A DNA stretch of 64,000 nucleotides from Streptomyces sp. NBC_00344. Its GTDB lineage: Bacteria; Actinomycetota; Actinomycetes; Streptomycetales; Streptomycetaceae. A program made the translations under genes and the position numbers. Positions 1-8,813 of this stretch are shown in pieces. Positions within the stretch are counted from its first letter, which is position 1; each line of letters opens with the position of its first letter. The DNA lies in assembly GCF_036088315.1 (NCBI RefSeq), contig NZ_CP107996.1, forward strand, positions 3,809,001-3,873,000, given 5' to 3'. The notes beneath the pieces are model-generated. The model did not search any database. It was not told the origin of the DNA and saw nothing but the letters and a program-made list of their open reading frames with translations.

Positions 1-1246
1 TGCGGACCTTGTGGTTGACCCAGGGGAGGGTGGTGAGGTCGGTGGGCCCCGACTGGCCGGAGTCCTGCTGGATCAGGTCGCGCAGGGTGCGGGCCGCGAG
101 GTTGGCGGTGGCGACGCCGGAGCCCACGTAGCCGCCGGCCCACCCGAGACCGGTCGAGCGGTCCAGGGTGACGGTGGCACACCAGTCGCGGGGGACGCCG
201 AGGACGCCGGACCAGGCGTGGTCGATCCGTACGCCCGCCGCGGTGGGGAAGAAGCGGACCAGGATCTCGCGCAGCGCCTCGATGGTGGCGGGGCTGGTGC
301 GGCCGTCGTTGTCGGTCTTCGATCCGAAGCGGTACGGCACTCCCCGCCCGCCGATCGCGATCCGGTTGTCGGCGGTGCGCTGGGCGTACATGTACGCATG
401 GGCCATGTCGCCGAGTGTTTCGCGGCCCTCCCAGCCGATGGTGTCCCAGAGGGACTCGGGCAGGGGCTCGGTGGCGATCATGGATGAGTTCATCGGGAGC
501 CAGGTGCGGCGGGCGCCCTTGAGGCCGGCGGTGAAGCCCTCGGTGCAGCGCAGCACATAGGGGGCGCGGACCGTGCCGTACGGGGTGATGGCGTGCTTCG
601 GCCGGATCTCGGTGACCGGGGTGGACTCATGGATGGTGACGCCCAGGGCCTCGACGGTCTCGGCGAGCCCCTTGGCCAGTTTCACGGGGTGCAGACGGGC
701 GCCGTGCGGTGTCCAGGTGGAGCCGACCGCGCCGGTGACCCTGATCCGCTCGGCGGTCTCGCGGGCGCCGTGCAGGGTGCGGTCCTTCTCGCCGAAGGCC
801 ACTTCGACCGAGTAGAAGTCCTTGAGGCGCTGCAGCTGGGCGGGTGTGCGGGCGACTTCGAGGACACCGCCCCGGTGGATGTCGGCGTCGATGGACTCGT
901 CGGCGGCGGTGGTGATGACCTCGGTCACGGTGTCGTTCATGGCCTGCTGGAGGCGGACCGCGGCGTCGTGGCCGTGCAGTTTCGCGTAGCGGTCGCGCCC
1001 GGCGATGCCGTTGTACAGCCAGCCGCCGTTGCGGCCCGATGCGCCGTATCCGCAGAATTTGGCTTCCAGGACGGTGATGCTCAGGAAGGGCACGGCCTTC
1101 TTGAGGTAGTAGGCGGTCCACAGTCCGGTGTAGCCGCCGCCGACGATGACCACGTCCGCTGTGGCGTCGCCGGGCAGCGGTTCGCGTGCGAGGGGTGTGC
1201 CCTGGTCCGCGTACCAGAACGATATGCCGCCGTTGACGGTGCTCAT
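1..1246 (-). CDS. FAD-dependent oxidoreductase, DAO/glycine-oxidase family (C-terminus outside window)
   Basis: About 415 residues are visible, read leftward from an ATG at 1246; the reading frame stays open to base 1, so the C-terminus is missing. Near residues 34-40 there is a dinucleotide-binding motif VVIVGGGYTG, followed by the GxGASGRNGG stretch typical of D-amino-acid-oxidase-fold enzymes such as PuuB and glycine oxidase. The family uses FAD to oxidise amines or amino acids; the substrate cannot be told here. Its ATG overlaps the stop of the upstream rhomboid-like gene in an ATGA arrangement, so the two are probably co-translated. Confidence 0.85.
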   Translation of the reverse strand, partial: MSTVNGGISFWYADQGTPLAREPLPGDATADVVIVGGGYTGLWTAYYLKKAVPFLSITVLEAKFCGYGASGRNGGWLYNGIAGRDRYAKLHGHDAAVRLQQAMNDTVTEVITTAADESIDADIHRGGVLEVARTPAQLQRLKDFYSVEVAFGEKDRTLHGARETAERIRVTGAVGSTWTPHGARLHPVKLAKGLAETVEALGVTIHESTPVTEIRPKHAITPYGTVRAPYVLRCTEGFTAGLKGARRTWLPMNSSMIATEPLPESLWDTIGWEGRETLGDMAHAYMYAQRTADNRIAIGGRGVPYRFGSKTDNDGRTSPATIEALREILVRFFPTAAGVRIDHAWSGVLGVPRDWCATVTLDRSTGLGWAGGYVGSGVATANLAARTLRDLIQQDSGQSGPTDLTTLPWVNHKVR

Positions 1247-1950
1247 AGAAGCCTCTGATTGCTGGATCCGGACCGCTCGGTGTCCCGCCGGCGGTTGCCG
1301 GGAGCGTAGCGCCAGGCTGCCCGCAGCGCGCCTCGGGGGTTGCGTACCGGGCGCCCGCGGGTGACCGGGTACCAGGCGAGGCCGGTCAGGACGGAGATGA
1401 AGTGCCCGAGGTCGGTGAAGGTGCGGCCGATGATCAGCGGTGTGGTGCAGAGGGTCAGGACGACGGCGAGATATCCGTAGCGCCAGGGCGGTGCGATGCG
1501 GTAGGTCAGTACACCGACGATGCCGGCCAGGGCATAACTCACCCCCACGTCAAGGGTGTTGACGGCGGACTGGGGGGCCTGGCCGATGCGGATGGCCCAC
1601 AGGAGCGCGCCTTCGCTGATGAAGGAGGCGACGATGTGGGCGCCGGCGGCCACCGCCAGCCAGCGAGCGGTGCCGAGCCAGCGTTCGGCTTCGGCGTGGA
1701 ACACGGCGTAGAGCACGGCATAGGGGAGCCAGTGGCCGCTGTCGATCCACATCGCGCTCTGGATCAGCACCCGGACCGGATGGACGGACAGCTCATGGAT
1801 ATTGGTGGAGCGCCTGCCGAGGAAGTCCCTCGCGGACCCCGGCGACATCTGGTGCAGGGCGATGGTGGTGCAGAGCAGGACCAGCAGCCAGACACAGGTG
1901 CCGGGGGCGCTGCGCAGAAACGAGCGGACGGCGGTGGCGGCGCGGGTCAT
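1243..1950 (-). CDS. Rhomboid-like intramembrane protein
   Basis: A 235-residue integral membrane protein with about six hydrophobic segments. The segment with GVSYALAG carries a serine in the position of the rhomboid GxSx nucleophile, and a later helix has a histidine in GHFISVLTG, so a Ser/His dyad could exist; the classic GxSG glycine after serine is tyrosine here. Rhomboids are intramembrane serine proteases, but many actinobacterial relatives with this layout have no known substrate. The stop overlaps the start of the downstream oxidoreductase by four bases. Activity is an inference; the fold assignment is moderately sure. Confidence 0.7.
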   Translation of the reverse strand: MTRAATAVRSFLRSAPGTCVWLLVLLCTTIALHQMSPGSARDFLGRRSTNIHELSVHPVRVLIQSAMWIDSGHWLPYAVLYAVFHAEAERWLGTARWLAVAAGAHIVASFISEGALLWAIRIGQAPQSAVNTLDVGVSYALAGIVGVLTYRIAPPWRYGYLAVVLTLCTTPLIIGRTFTDLGHFISVLTGLAWYPVTRGRPVRNPRGALRAAWRYAPGNRRRDTERSGSSNQRLL

Positions 1951-2024
1951 GATGCCGATTGTGCTGGCCGCGGCTTCGGGGCGCGGCGCGCACGCGCCGG
2001 ACGGATGACGGAAGGGAACGGACG

Positions 2025-2852
2025 ATGACCGGAATGTCGGCCGGCGGGACGGATTTTCTCCGGCGTTGGGGGTTGCGCCAGGAGGGGCCGCCGATGCGCG
2101 GGCGGGTCGCGGTCGTGCTGCCGGTGGTGCGTACGTCCGACGGGACGCGGGCCGCGCTGAAGATGCAGCATGTCGACGAGGAGACGGTGGGGGAGCCGGT
2201 CGCGTTGCGGATCTGGGCGGGGGACGGGGCCGTGCGGCTCATCGATGCCGATGCGGCGACCGGGACGCTGCTCCTCGAGCGCCTCGACGAGGGCCGCCCG
2301 CTGGCGTGCGTTCCGGATGTGCTGGAGGCCACCGGGATCATCGCGGGACTGCTCGCGCGGCTCACCTGCCGCCCGGCTCCCGGGGGAATGCGCCGGCTCG
2401 GGGAGATCGCGGCCCGGATGCTCGACGAGGTACCTGAGGCGGTGGATCTCCTGGCCGATGAGGGGGACCGGCGGCTGCTGAGGAGCTGTGCGTCGGCGGT
2501 GCGGGAAGTGGCGGGTGAGCCGGGGGACCGGCTGCTGCACTGGGACCTGCACTTCGACAATGTGCTGGCGGCCGGGCGGGAGCCCTGGCTGGTCATCGAT
2601 CCGAAGCCACTGGCCGGTGATCCGGGCTTCGAGCTGATGCCCGCCTTGTGGAACCGCCTCGGTGAAGGGCTGCTGCCGCGCCGCTTCGATGTGTTGACCG
2701 GGTCCCTCGGCCTCGACCGGGAGCGGGCACGCGCCTGGACGCTGGGCCGGGTGCTGCAGAACTGTCTGTGGGCGGTCGGGCAGGGCGAGCGTTCGCTGCC
2801 TGCCGAGATGCGGGAGATCGCAGGCGCGCTGGGGGTGAAGGGCCCGCGGTGA
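2025..2852 (+). CDS. Aminoglycoside/hydroxyurea-type antibiotic phosphotransferase
   Basis: A 275-residue kinase-fold protein of the streptomycin-6-phosphotransferase / hydroxyurea kinase family. The catalytic loop is HWDLHFDNVLA (Brenner motif HxDxxxxN) and the metal-binding segment follows as DPKPLAGDPGFEL. I start at ATG 2025, preceded by GGAAGGG at 2011-2017; an in-frame start further upstream has no better ribosome site. The family uses ATP to phosphorylate a drug hydroxyl, but many chromosomal Streptomyces members have no proven drug. It stands alone, convergent with the next gene. Confidence 0.85.
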   Translation: MTGMSAGGTDFLRRWGLRQEGPPMRGRVAVVLPVVRTSDGTRAALKMQHVDEETVGEPVALRIWAGDGAVRLIDADAATGTLLLERLDEGRPLACVPDVLEATGIIAGLLARLTCRPAPGGMRRLGEIAARMLDEVPEAVDLLADEGDRRLLRSCASAVREVAGEPGDRLLHWDLHFDNVLAAGREPWLVIDPKPLAGDPGFELMPALWNRLGEGLLPRRFDVLTGSLGLDRERARAWTLGRVLQNCLWAVGQGERSLPAEMREIAGALGVKGPR

Positions 2853-2987
2853 GGGGGCTTCGGGTGCGTGCCCTGCGCGGAGCGTCGAGGCGGCGCGGGT
2901 TCCCGGTGCGGTACGAGGTGCTGCCGGGGGCCCGGTCCGGGGTGGGGCCGGGTCCGCGCTGGGAAGCCCGGGGGCCGTGGACCGGGT

Positions 2988-3728
2988 TCAGGAGGCCGCG
3001 CGGTGGGAGCGCGTACCGGCCGGCCGGCGGGTACGGGTGAGGGTCAGTTGTCTGACCAGCTGGTGGAAGCAGGTCAGGGCGGTGATCGGCGGCAGGCAGG
3101 CCACGGAGATGCCGGCGAGTGTCCGGTCGGCGTGGCTGACGCACAGGACCGCGGCGAGGGCGGAGAACAGCACCACCAGAGCCCAGGACTGCGGTGCGGG
3201 ACGGTGGTGCAGCGTGGCGCGGAGCACGCACAGTGAGGCCACCAGCCAGGGGCCGAAGATCAGCAGCGGCCAGCAGCGGGCCAGATCCTCCGGAACCGCG
3301 GATGCGGCGATGACCCGCAGCGGGTCGTAGGAGACCACGGCGCCGAAAGCGCTGACCATGGCGACGATGACCGCGGTGAGGGCTGCCAGGGCGAAGCTGA
3401 CCATCCGCACCCACGACCACCCGGCGGGCCGGCGGAAGCGTGGTGCGCGCTGCTTGCGGTGGTGATGGGAGCCGGCGCGGGGAAATGGCGGATCGGGCGG
3501 GACGGCGGGGGTGGGAATCGCCTCGGCCGCGGATGCGCGCATGAACTGGGCCAGTTCCTCGTCCAGGTCGAGAACCTGCCCGAAGTCGTGCACATCCTGC
3601 GGCGTGAAGGTCTCCTGAGAGTGCACCACCTCGTCATAAGGGGCGAGGGGCAGGATGACGTCGTCCGGGTCCAGCTGCCCGTAGAACGGTCCTTGGTACG
3701 GCTCGAACATCTCCCGGCGGTCATACAT
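2988..3728 (-). CDS. DUF2637-like membrane protein
   Basis: A 246-residue protein with about 100 hydrophilic N-terminal residues rich in Asp, Glu and Pro, then four hydrophobic segments and a short basic tail. Four helices after a soluble head is the layout of DUF2637 proteins of Streptomyces, a family that also includes plasmid Spd transfer proteins. The assignment rests on overall architecture, not on a catalytic motif, and function is unknown. It has its own upstream gap of about 280 bp, shared divergently with the acetyltransferase at 4012. Confidence 0.55.
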   Translation of the reverse strand: MYDRREMFEPYQGPFYGQLDPDDVILPLAPYDEVVHSQETFTPQDVHDFGQVLDLDEELAQFMRASAAEAIPTPAVPPDPPFPRAGSHHHRKQRAPRFRRPAGWSWVRMVSFALAALTAVIVAMVSAFGAVVSYDPLRVIAASAVPEDLARCWPLLIFGPWLVASLCVLRATLHHRPAPQSWALVVLFSALAAVLCVSHADRTLAGISVACLPPITALTCFHQLVRQLTLTRTRRPAGTRSHRAAS

Positions 3729-4011
3729 GTACGGACCGCCCTGCTGCCGGCGCCCGCCGGACGCGGGCAGGCGGGCGGAATGAGGCGGATGCGGGCCATG
3801 GGCCCGTCTGCCGGCGCGAGGATTCGAGTGGTGTCACACGAGAAGAACGAGCAGTGCCGTCAGCCGGATGACCGGCAGTCGGGTGAGTATGCGGGGCGGA
3901 AGAGTGGACTGGATGTCCGTCTGTTGACCGCAGTAGGACCGGATCCGGTGACGGTGTCCACCCGCTGGAGGCGACTCGGCCGGTGGCCGCGGGCCCGTTT
4001 AGTCTGCGGTC
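3729..4011. promoter_or_regulatory. Divergent intergenic region between membrane protein and GNAT gene
   Basis: About 280 bp without a convincing gene. On the plus strand TAGTCT at 4000-4005 lies six bases before the ATG at 4012, the spacing of a leaderless Streptomyces promoter; I see no good -35 box. Confidence 0.35.
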
Positions 4012-4482
4012 ATGATTCGCCAAGCCACCCCTTCCGATGTCCCTGTGATCCATACGATGATCCGTGAGCTCGCCGAGTACGAGAAGGCGCTGGATGAGGC
4101 CCGGGCGACCGAGGCGCAGCTGCGCGAGGCGCTGTTCGGGGAGCGTCCTGCCGCGTTCGCCTTCATCGCGGAGACCCCGGACGGGGCGACCGCCGGTTTC
4201 GCGCTGTGGTTCCTCAACTTCTCCACCTGGCGCGGGGTGCACGGGATCTACCTGGAGGATCTGTACGTCCGCCCCCGGCTGCGCGGCGGCGGTTACGGCA
4301 AGGCGCTGCTGAGAGAGCTGGCGCGGACCTGCGTGGAGCACGGTTACGAGCGCCTGGAATGGTCCGTGCTCAACTGGAACCAGCCGTCGGTCGACTTCTA
4401 CCGGGCGATGGGTGCGCTGCCGCAGGACGAGTGGACGGTGTACCGGCTCACGGACGAGGCACTGGCGGCGCTGGGCTCCTGA
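4012..4482 (+). CDS. GNAT N-acetyltransferase, diamine (spermidine/spermine) type
   Basis: A 156-residue GNAT protein. The acetyl-CoA loop is RPRLRGGGYGKALL, preceded by the strand LEDLYV; the C-terminal half has LEWSVLNWNQPSVDFYRAMGA, which follows the pattern of eukaryotic-type SSAT enzymes closely. It would move acetyl from acetyl-CoA to a small amine; the exact substrate is not readable. There is no Shine-Dalgarno sequence, and a TAGTCT hexamer six bases upstream suggests a leaderless transcript. It is monocistronic and convergent with the exporter at 4622. Confidence 0.85.
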   Translation: MIRQATPSDVPVIHTMIRELAEYEKALDEARATEAQLREALFGERPAAFAFIAETPDGATAGFALWFLNFSTWRGVHGIYLEDLYVRPRLRGGGYGKALLRELARTCVEHGYERLEWSVLNWNQPSVDFYRAMGALPQDEWTVYRLTDEALAALGS

Positions 4483-4506
4483 GAGCTGAACCGCAGGCAC
4501 CGTTCC

Positions 4507-4614
4507 TGGCCGCGGTGCCCGCCGGTGCCCGGTGGCCGACGGGCCAGTGCGCCGGGCCGGGGCGCACTGGCCGCGGTGCCCGCCGGTGCCCGGTGGCCGA
4601 CGGGCCAGTGCGCC
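4507..4614. repeat. Two 47-bp direct repeats between convergent genes
   Basis: Bases 4507-4553 recur exactly at 4568-4614 (offset 61). The repeats start in TGGCCGCGGTGCCC and end in GGCCAGTGCGCC. The 3' end of copy one pairs with the spacer and start of copy two to form the terminator hairpin, so the hairpin sits across the repeat junction. Confidence 0.85.
4542..4572. terminator. Bidirectional hairpin terminator
   Basis: GGCCAGTGCGCC (4542-4553) and its exact complement GGCGCACTGGCC (4561-4572) flank a 7-base loop. It lies between the convergent acetyltransferase and exporter genes. There is no T-run, as is common in Streptomyces. Confidence 0.75.
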
Positions 4615-4621
4615 CCGGCCC

Positions 4622-6139
4622 CTAGTGCGTCCCCGCCCCGGCCGCCTCCGCCTCCGCCTCGGTGCTCCTCGGGGAGGGCGCCGTCACCAGCACCGTGGCG
4701 ATCACCGCGCCCACCAGCATGATCAGCGAGGCCCAGCCGGTCGCGACGGTGAAGCCGTGCACCACGCCGCTCTTCACGGTCTGGGTCTTCTCGGCCTTGC
4801 TGGTGACGGACGGCAGCCGGCTCGCCAGCCAGTCGGCCGTGGTGGTGGTGGCGAGGGTGTTGAGCAGCGCCGTCCCGATGGAACCGCCCACCTGCTGAGC
4901 GGTGTTGACGGTCGCCGATGTGACGCCCGAGTCCCGTTCGGCCACCCCCGACGTGGCTGTCGCCATCACCGGCATGAAGGTGAGGCCCATCCCGAGGCCG
5001 AGCATCAGGGTGCCGGGAAGGATGTGCGTGAGATAGCCGGAGTGGGTGCCGATGAAGGTGAGCGTGAACAGTCCGCCCGCGGCGATCAGCATCCCCGGCC
5101 CCATCAGCAGCCGGGGCGGCACGAAATGCAGCAACCGGGCCGAGACCTGGGTGGAGACGATGATGATCATCGCGGACATCGGCAGGAAGGCGCAGCCCGC
5201 CCTGATCGGGCTGTAGCCGAGGATGGTCTGCAGGTAGTACGTCATGAAAAGGAAGAGCCCGAAGAGGCCGATGGTGGCCAGGCACATGGTGAGGATCGAG
5301 CCGCCGCGGTTGCGGTTCCGGACGATGTGCAGCGGCAGCAGCGGCCGCTTGGCCCTGGTCTGCCACCAGGTGAACACGGCGAGCAGCGCGACGCCTCCGA
5401 TGAGCAGTGAGAGCACCAGCTTCGAGGTCCAGCCGTGGGTCTGCGCCTCGTTCAGTCCGTAGACGATGGCGATGAGGCCGCCGCAGCCGAGGACGACCCC
5501 GGGGATGTCGAGACGGGCCTCCTTGTGGCCGGCCCGGTCGTGCAGCAGCAGCGTGGCGCCCGTGACCGCCAGCATGGCAATGGGCACATTGACGTACAGG
5601 CACCATCGCCAGTCCAGGTATTCGGTGAGGATGCCGCCGAGCAGCAGCCCGATGGCCGCGCCCGAGCCGGCGAGCGCACCGTAGATCCCGAAGGCCTTGG
5701 CACGTTCCCTGCCGATGGAGAAGGTGGTGGTGAGCAGCGACAGCGCGGACGGTGCCAGGAGGGCGGCGAAGACCCCCTGGAGGGCGCGGGCGAAGAAGAG
5801 CATCCCGCCGTTGACCGCCCCGCCGCCCAGAGCGGAGGCCGCCGCGAACCCGATGAGGCCGATGACGAACGTGCGTTTGCGGCCGACGAAGTCGGCGACC
5901 CTGCCGCCGAGCAGTAGCAGACCGCCGAACGCCAGGGTGTACGCGGTGATCACCCACTGGCGGTTGGCGTCCGTGATGCCCAGGTCGCGCTGTGCGGACG
6001 GCAGAGCGATGTTGACGATGGTGGCATCGAGAACGACCATCAGCTGGGCGGCCGCGATGACCGCCAGCCCCCACCAGCGGTGGGGGTCGGGGGCGCTTGC
6101 TTCCGGGGTTCCCGGAGGGGTTGTCGCCGGGTCGCTCAT
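4622..6139 (-). CDS. MFS drug exporter, DHA2 (EmrB/QacA) 14-helix family
   Basis: A 505-residue integral membrane protein with about 14 hydrophobic segments. Family marks include LDATIVNIALPSAQRDLG in helix 1 (motif D1), GGRVADFVGRKR (motif A) and GSGAAIGLLLGG (motif C, typical of antiporters). It should use the proton gradient to export hydrophobic compounds. I begin at ATG 6139 because the frame extending upstream to 6370 is low-complexity Arg/Pro/Ser sequence. No regulator gene is adjacent. The substrate is unknown. Confidence 0.9.
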   Translation of the reverse strand: MSDPATTPPGTPEASAPDPHRWWGLAVIAAAQLMVVLDATIVNIALPSAQRDLGITDANRQWVITAYTLAFGGLLLLGGRVADFVGRKRTFVIGLIGFAAASALGGGAVNGGMLFFARALQGVFAALLAPSALSLLTTTFSIGRERAKAFGIYGALAGSGAAIGLLLGGILTEYLDWRWCLYVNVPIAMLAVTGATLLLHDRAGHKEARLDIPGVVLGCGGLIAIVYGLNEAQTHGWTSKLVLSLLIGGVALLAVFTWWQTRAKRPLLPLHIVRNRNRGGSILTMCLATIGLFGLFLFMTYYLQTILGYSPIRAGCAFLPMSAMIIIVSTQVSARLLHFVPPRLLMGPGMLIAAGGLFTLTFIGTHSGYLTHILPGTLMLGLGMGLTFMPVMATATSGVAERDSGVTSATVNTAQQVGGSIGTALLNTLATTTTADWLASRLPSVTSKAEKTQTVKSGVVHGFTVATGWASLIMLVGAVIATVLVTAPSPRSTEAEAEAAGAGTH

Positions 6140-6218
6140 CGTTCCAGCAGAGCACAGAACGCCCCCGTTCGCCCTTCCTCGGGCATCCGGTGCGCGCCGG
6201 TTCTGCGGTGCGCTCCGC

Positions 6219-7379
6219 CTACGAGTGGAACCGGGGGCCGGTCGAGGCCAGCGCCAGCGTGGCGGCTTCGATCGCGCTGTTGAAGGAGACCTCGGCGAGC
6301 ATGCCGGGCGCGGCGACCTGGTCGCCCGCGAGGAAGACGCCGTCGCCTCTGCGGATGGCGGGTCGGTCACGCCAGGTGAGGCCGGGGAGGTCGACGGCGC
6401 CGGTGCGCCCGGCCGCGACGGACGACTGGCGCCAGGTCAGCCGCTCGCGCCAGCCGGTGAAGCCGGCGTCGAGGAGCCGTTCGGCGTGCGCGACGCCGTC
6501 CGCCCTCGACCTGTCGGGAGCGATGGGCAGCTGGCACTGGACCAGCTGCTCGCCCGCCGGGGCGAGAGTGCCGTCCTGGGCGGAGAAGCGTTCGATCCAG
6601 CCGGGGGCGTCCAGATCGGATATCACCCAGGCGTCGCCGCGCCGGGCCCTGAGTGCCACGTCCACCAGGGTGGTGCGGCCGCTCTCCCAGCGCAGGCTGT
6701 CGTCACCGAGCAGCCGCCGGGCCGCGTCCAGCGAGGTCGCCACGACCACCGGCCCGTGCGTGGTGGGGAGATCGTGCGCCCGGGCGGACGTCTCGATCCG
6801 TACGCCGAGATTCCAGGCCCTGGCGGCCATCCGCTCGATGAGCGCGCCCCAGCCGCCGCGGGGGAAGTGCGCGCCGGGCGGCATGGATGTCGCGCGGCGC
6901 AGCCGGGCGTGCACGAACGCCGCGGACAGCGAGCCCGGGTCGTGGTGATAGAGCGCGACGGCCGCGTAGTGCGCGGCGGCGCGGGCCCCCTCCGAGCCGA
7001 CCTCGTCGGTGGCCCAGCCCAGGAAGTCCCTTTCGACCGGGGCCTGTTCGGCCGTCCTGCGCAGCAGCCTGACCAGGGCGAGCGGCGGTGTCCTGCGCAG
7101 TGTGCCGCCCACGTGCAGTCGTATCCGGTGGATGGCGGGCAACGGGACGGGGGCGACCGGCTTCAGCAGACCGCGCTGCTTCAGCCAGGTCCAGTGCGCG
7201 CCGCTCCGGTAGAGGGCGTGCGGGCCTTCGTTGGTCAGATAGCGGCCTTGGGCCGTCCTGGCCCGGCCGCCCAGGGTGTCGTGCGCCTCGCACAAGGTCA
7301 CCCGGGCGCCCGACTCGGCTGCGGTGATGGCCGCGGTGAGTCCGGCGAATCCGCCGCCTATGACAGTGATGCGTTGCAT
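6219..7379 (-). CDS. FAD/NAD(P)-binding amine-oxidase-like protein (phytoene-desaturase fold)
   Basis: A 386-residue flavoprotein. It opens with a clean dinucleotide-binding fold, ITVIGGGFAGLTAA, followed by E34 and a GGRARTA motif, the arrangement of protoporphyrinogen-oxidase, phytoene-desaturase and amine-oxidase relatives. The C-terminus has the matching FAD-pyrophosphate segment GDGVFLAGDQVAAPGMLAE. It may oxidise or dehydrogenate a lipid-like substrate; no carotenoid genes are adjacent, so pathway is unknown. Confidence 0.8.
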   Translation of the reverse strand: MQRITVIGGGFAGLTAAITAAESGARVTLCEAHDTLGGRARTAQGRYLTNEGPHALYRSGAHWTWLKQRGLLKPVAPVPLPAIHRIRLHVGGTLRRTPPLALVRLLRRTAEQAPVERDFLGWATDEVGSEGARAAAHYAAVALYHHDPGSLSAAFVHARLRRATSMPPGAHFPRGGWGALIERMAARAWNLGVRIETSARAHDLPTTHGPVVVATSLDAARRLLGDDSLRWESGRTTLVDVALRARRGDAWVISDLDAPGWIERFSAQDGTLAPAGEQLVQCQLPIAPDRSRADGVAHAERLLDAGFTGWRERLTWRQSSVAAGRTGAVDLPGLTWRDRPAIRRGDGVFLAGDQVAAPGMLAEVSFNSAIEAATLALASTGPRFHS

Positions 7380-7480
7380 GTCCGTCCCCTTTTCAATGAA
7401 ATTCCTCCGGGTGACAAGACGGAATTCGTTGGCATGGATGTGACATCCGGATGGTCGCGATGTCAGCGGTGTAGGTCACC

Positions 7481-8173
7481 ATGGGAGGTATGGCAGCGAG
7501 GAGCGGTGCGCAGAGGACACCACTGGTGAGGCGGCCGGAAGTGCGTCTTCCGCCACTGAGCCCCTTTCAGGGACACGGACTTGAACCGGATGGGGACTAT
7601 GACGGACTTGAATTCACCGCGGAGAATTTCACCGGGCAGTCGGGTGCCGGAGCGCGTTTCATGGACTGTGCGCTCAAGGACTGCGTACTGGACGGCACGG
7701 AGCTTGTGCGGTCCCGTTTCATCGATTCCCTGCTGACCGGCGCCAGAGGGGTCGGCACGGATTTCGCCGGTGCCTCCCTGCGCGATGTGGAGGTGGTGGA
7801 CGCCAGGCTCGGCGGCGTCCAGATGCACGGCGCGGTGCTGGAGCGGGTGGTGGTGCGCGGCGGGAAGATCGACTATCTGAATCTGCGGGAGGCGCGGCTC
7901 AAGGATGTCGTCTTCGAGGGCTGTGTGCTCTCGGAGCCGGACTTCGGAGCGGCCCGGCTGGAGCGGGTTGAGTTCGTGGGCTGTTCGCTGCGGGGGGTCG
8001 ACTTCACCGGCGTCCGGATGAAGGACGTGGATCTGCGGACGGTCGCCGAGCTCGACATCGCGCGTGGCGTCGAGCGGCTGGCCGGGGCGGTGATCAGCCC
8101 GGCGCAGCTGCTGGAGCTGGCGCCGGCCTTCGCCGCACAGGTGGGTGTGCGGGTGGAGGCGGCCGGGGGGTGA
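7481..8173 (+). CDS. Pentapeptide-repeat protein
   Basis: A 230-residue protein whose residues from about 55 to 190 follow the A(D/N)LxX-type five-residue rhythm, for example TDFAGASLRDVEV, LREARLKDVVFEGC and VDFTGVRMKDVDL. This predicts a right-handed quadrilateral beta-helix. Some family members mimic DNA and protect gyrase, as Qnr and MfpA do, but most have unknown roles. The N-terminal 25 residues are basic and disordered. ATG 7481 and ATG 7490 are both possible starts. Confidence 0.85.
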   Translation: MGGMAARSGAQRTPLVRRPEVRLPPLSPFQGHGLEPDGDYDGLEFTAENFTGQSGAGARFMDCALKDCVLDGTELVRSRFIDSLLTGARGVGTDFAGASLRDVEVVDARLGGVQMHGAVLERVVVRGGKIDYLNLREARLKDVVFEGCVLSEPDFGAARLERVEFVGCSLRGVDFTGVRMKDVDLRTVAELDIARGVERLAGAVISPAQLLELAPAFAAQVGVRVEAAGG

Positions 8174-8252
8174 CCGCCCGGCTCCGGTCCTGTGCCGCCG
8201 GGCCCCGCGCGGGCCCGGCGGCGGGCCGGGCCCGTCGCCCCGGCGGTGTGGG

Positions 8253-8750
8253 CTACACCCGCGGGAAGCGGGCCTGCAGGTCCCAGATCACCGGGCTGTC
8301 GGCCAGCCCCTCGTGCATGTCCGCGAGGTCCGCGATCAGATCGTGCAGAAAATCCCGTGCCTCGCGCCGGAGCACCGTGTGCCCGAAGGTCAGCGGGTCC
8401 TCCTCCGCGGGCATCCAGTCCGCGGCCACGTCCACCCACCCGAACCGCCGTTCGAAGAACATCCGGTCCGAGGACTCGGTGAAGTCCAGCTCCGCGTGCT
8501 GCGGCCGGGAGGCGCGGTTGCCGCGGGGATCCCGGTCGAGCTGCTCGACGATGTCGCAGAGCGCCCACGCGAAGTCGAGAACCGGGACCCATCCCCAGGC
8601 TGTGGACACCTCCCGGTCGGCCTTGGTGTCGGCGAGGTAGACGTCACCGCAGAAGAGGTCGTGCCGCAGCGCGCGGACGTCCGCGCGCCGGTAGTCGGTC
8701 TGCGGGGGGTCCGGGAAGCGCCGGGAGAGGGAGTAGCCGATGTCGAGCAC
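8253..8750 (-). CDS. Conserved hypothetical protein
   Basis: A 165-residue soluble, acidic protein without signal peptide or membrane segment. Visible features are a Trp-rich middle (TAWGWVPVLDFAWALCDIV) and a C-terminal half with many acidic and aromatic residues. The size and composition recall small immunity-like or adaptor proteins, but I do not recognise the family. Codon bias is normal for the region, supporting that it is a real gene. Confidence 0.6.
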   Translation of the reverse strand: MLDIGYSLSRRFPDPPQTDYRRADVRALRHDLFCGDVYLADTKADREVSTAWGWVPVLDFAWALCDIVEQLDRDPRGNRASRPQHAELDFTESSDRMFFERRFGWVDVAADWMPAEEDPLTFGHTVLRREARDFLHDLIADLADMHEGLADSPVIWDLQARFPRV

Positions 8751-8813
8751 GGTCCGATGGTGTCACGGGTCAGGGGGAGGCGGGACCGGCCATGCGCTCA
8801 TAGGATCATCGGT

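Noticed and set aside
5697..7529. 610-codon plus-strand frame
   Set aside because: Antisense of the exporter end and the FAD oxidoreductase; composition is Arg/Gly/Ala/Pro only.
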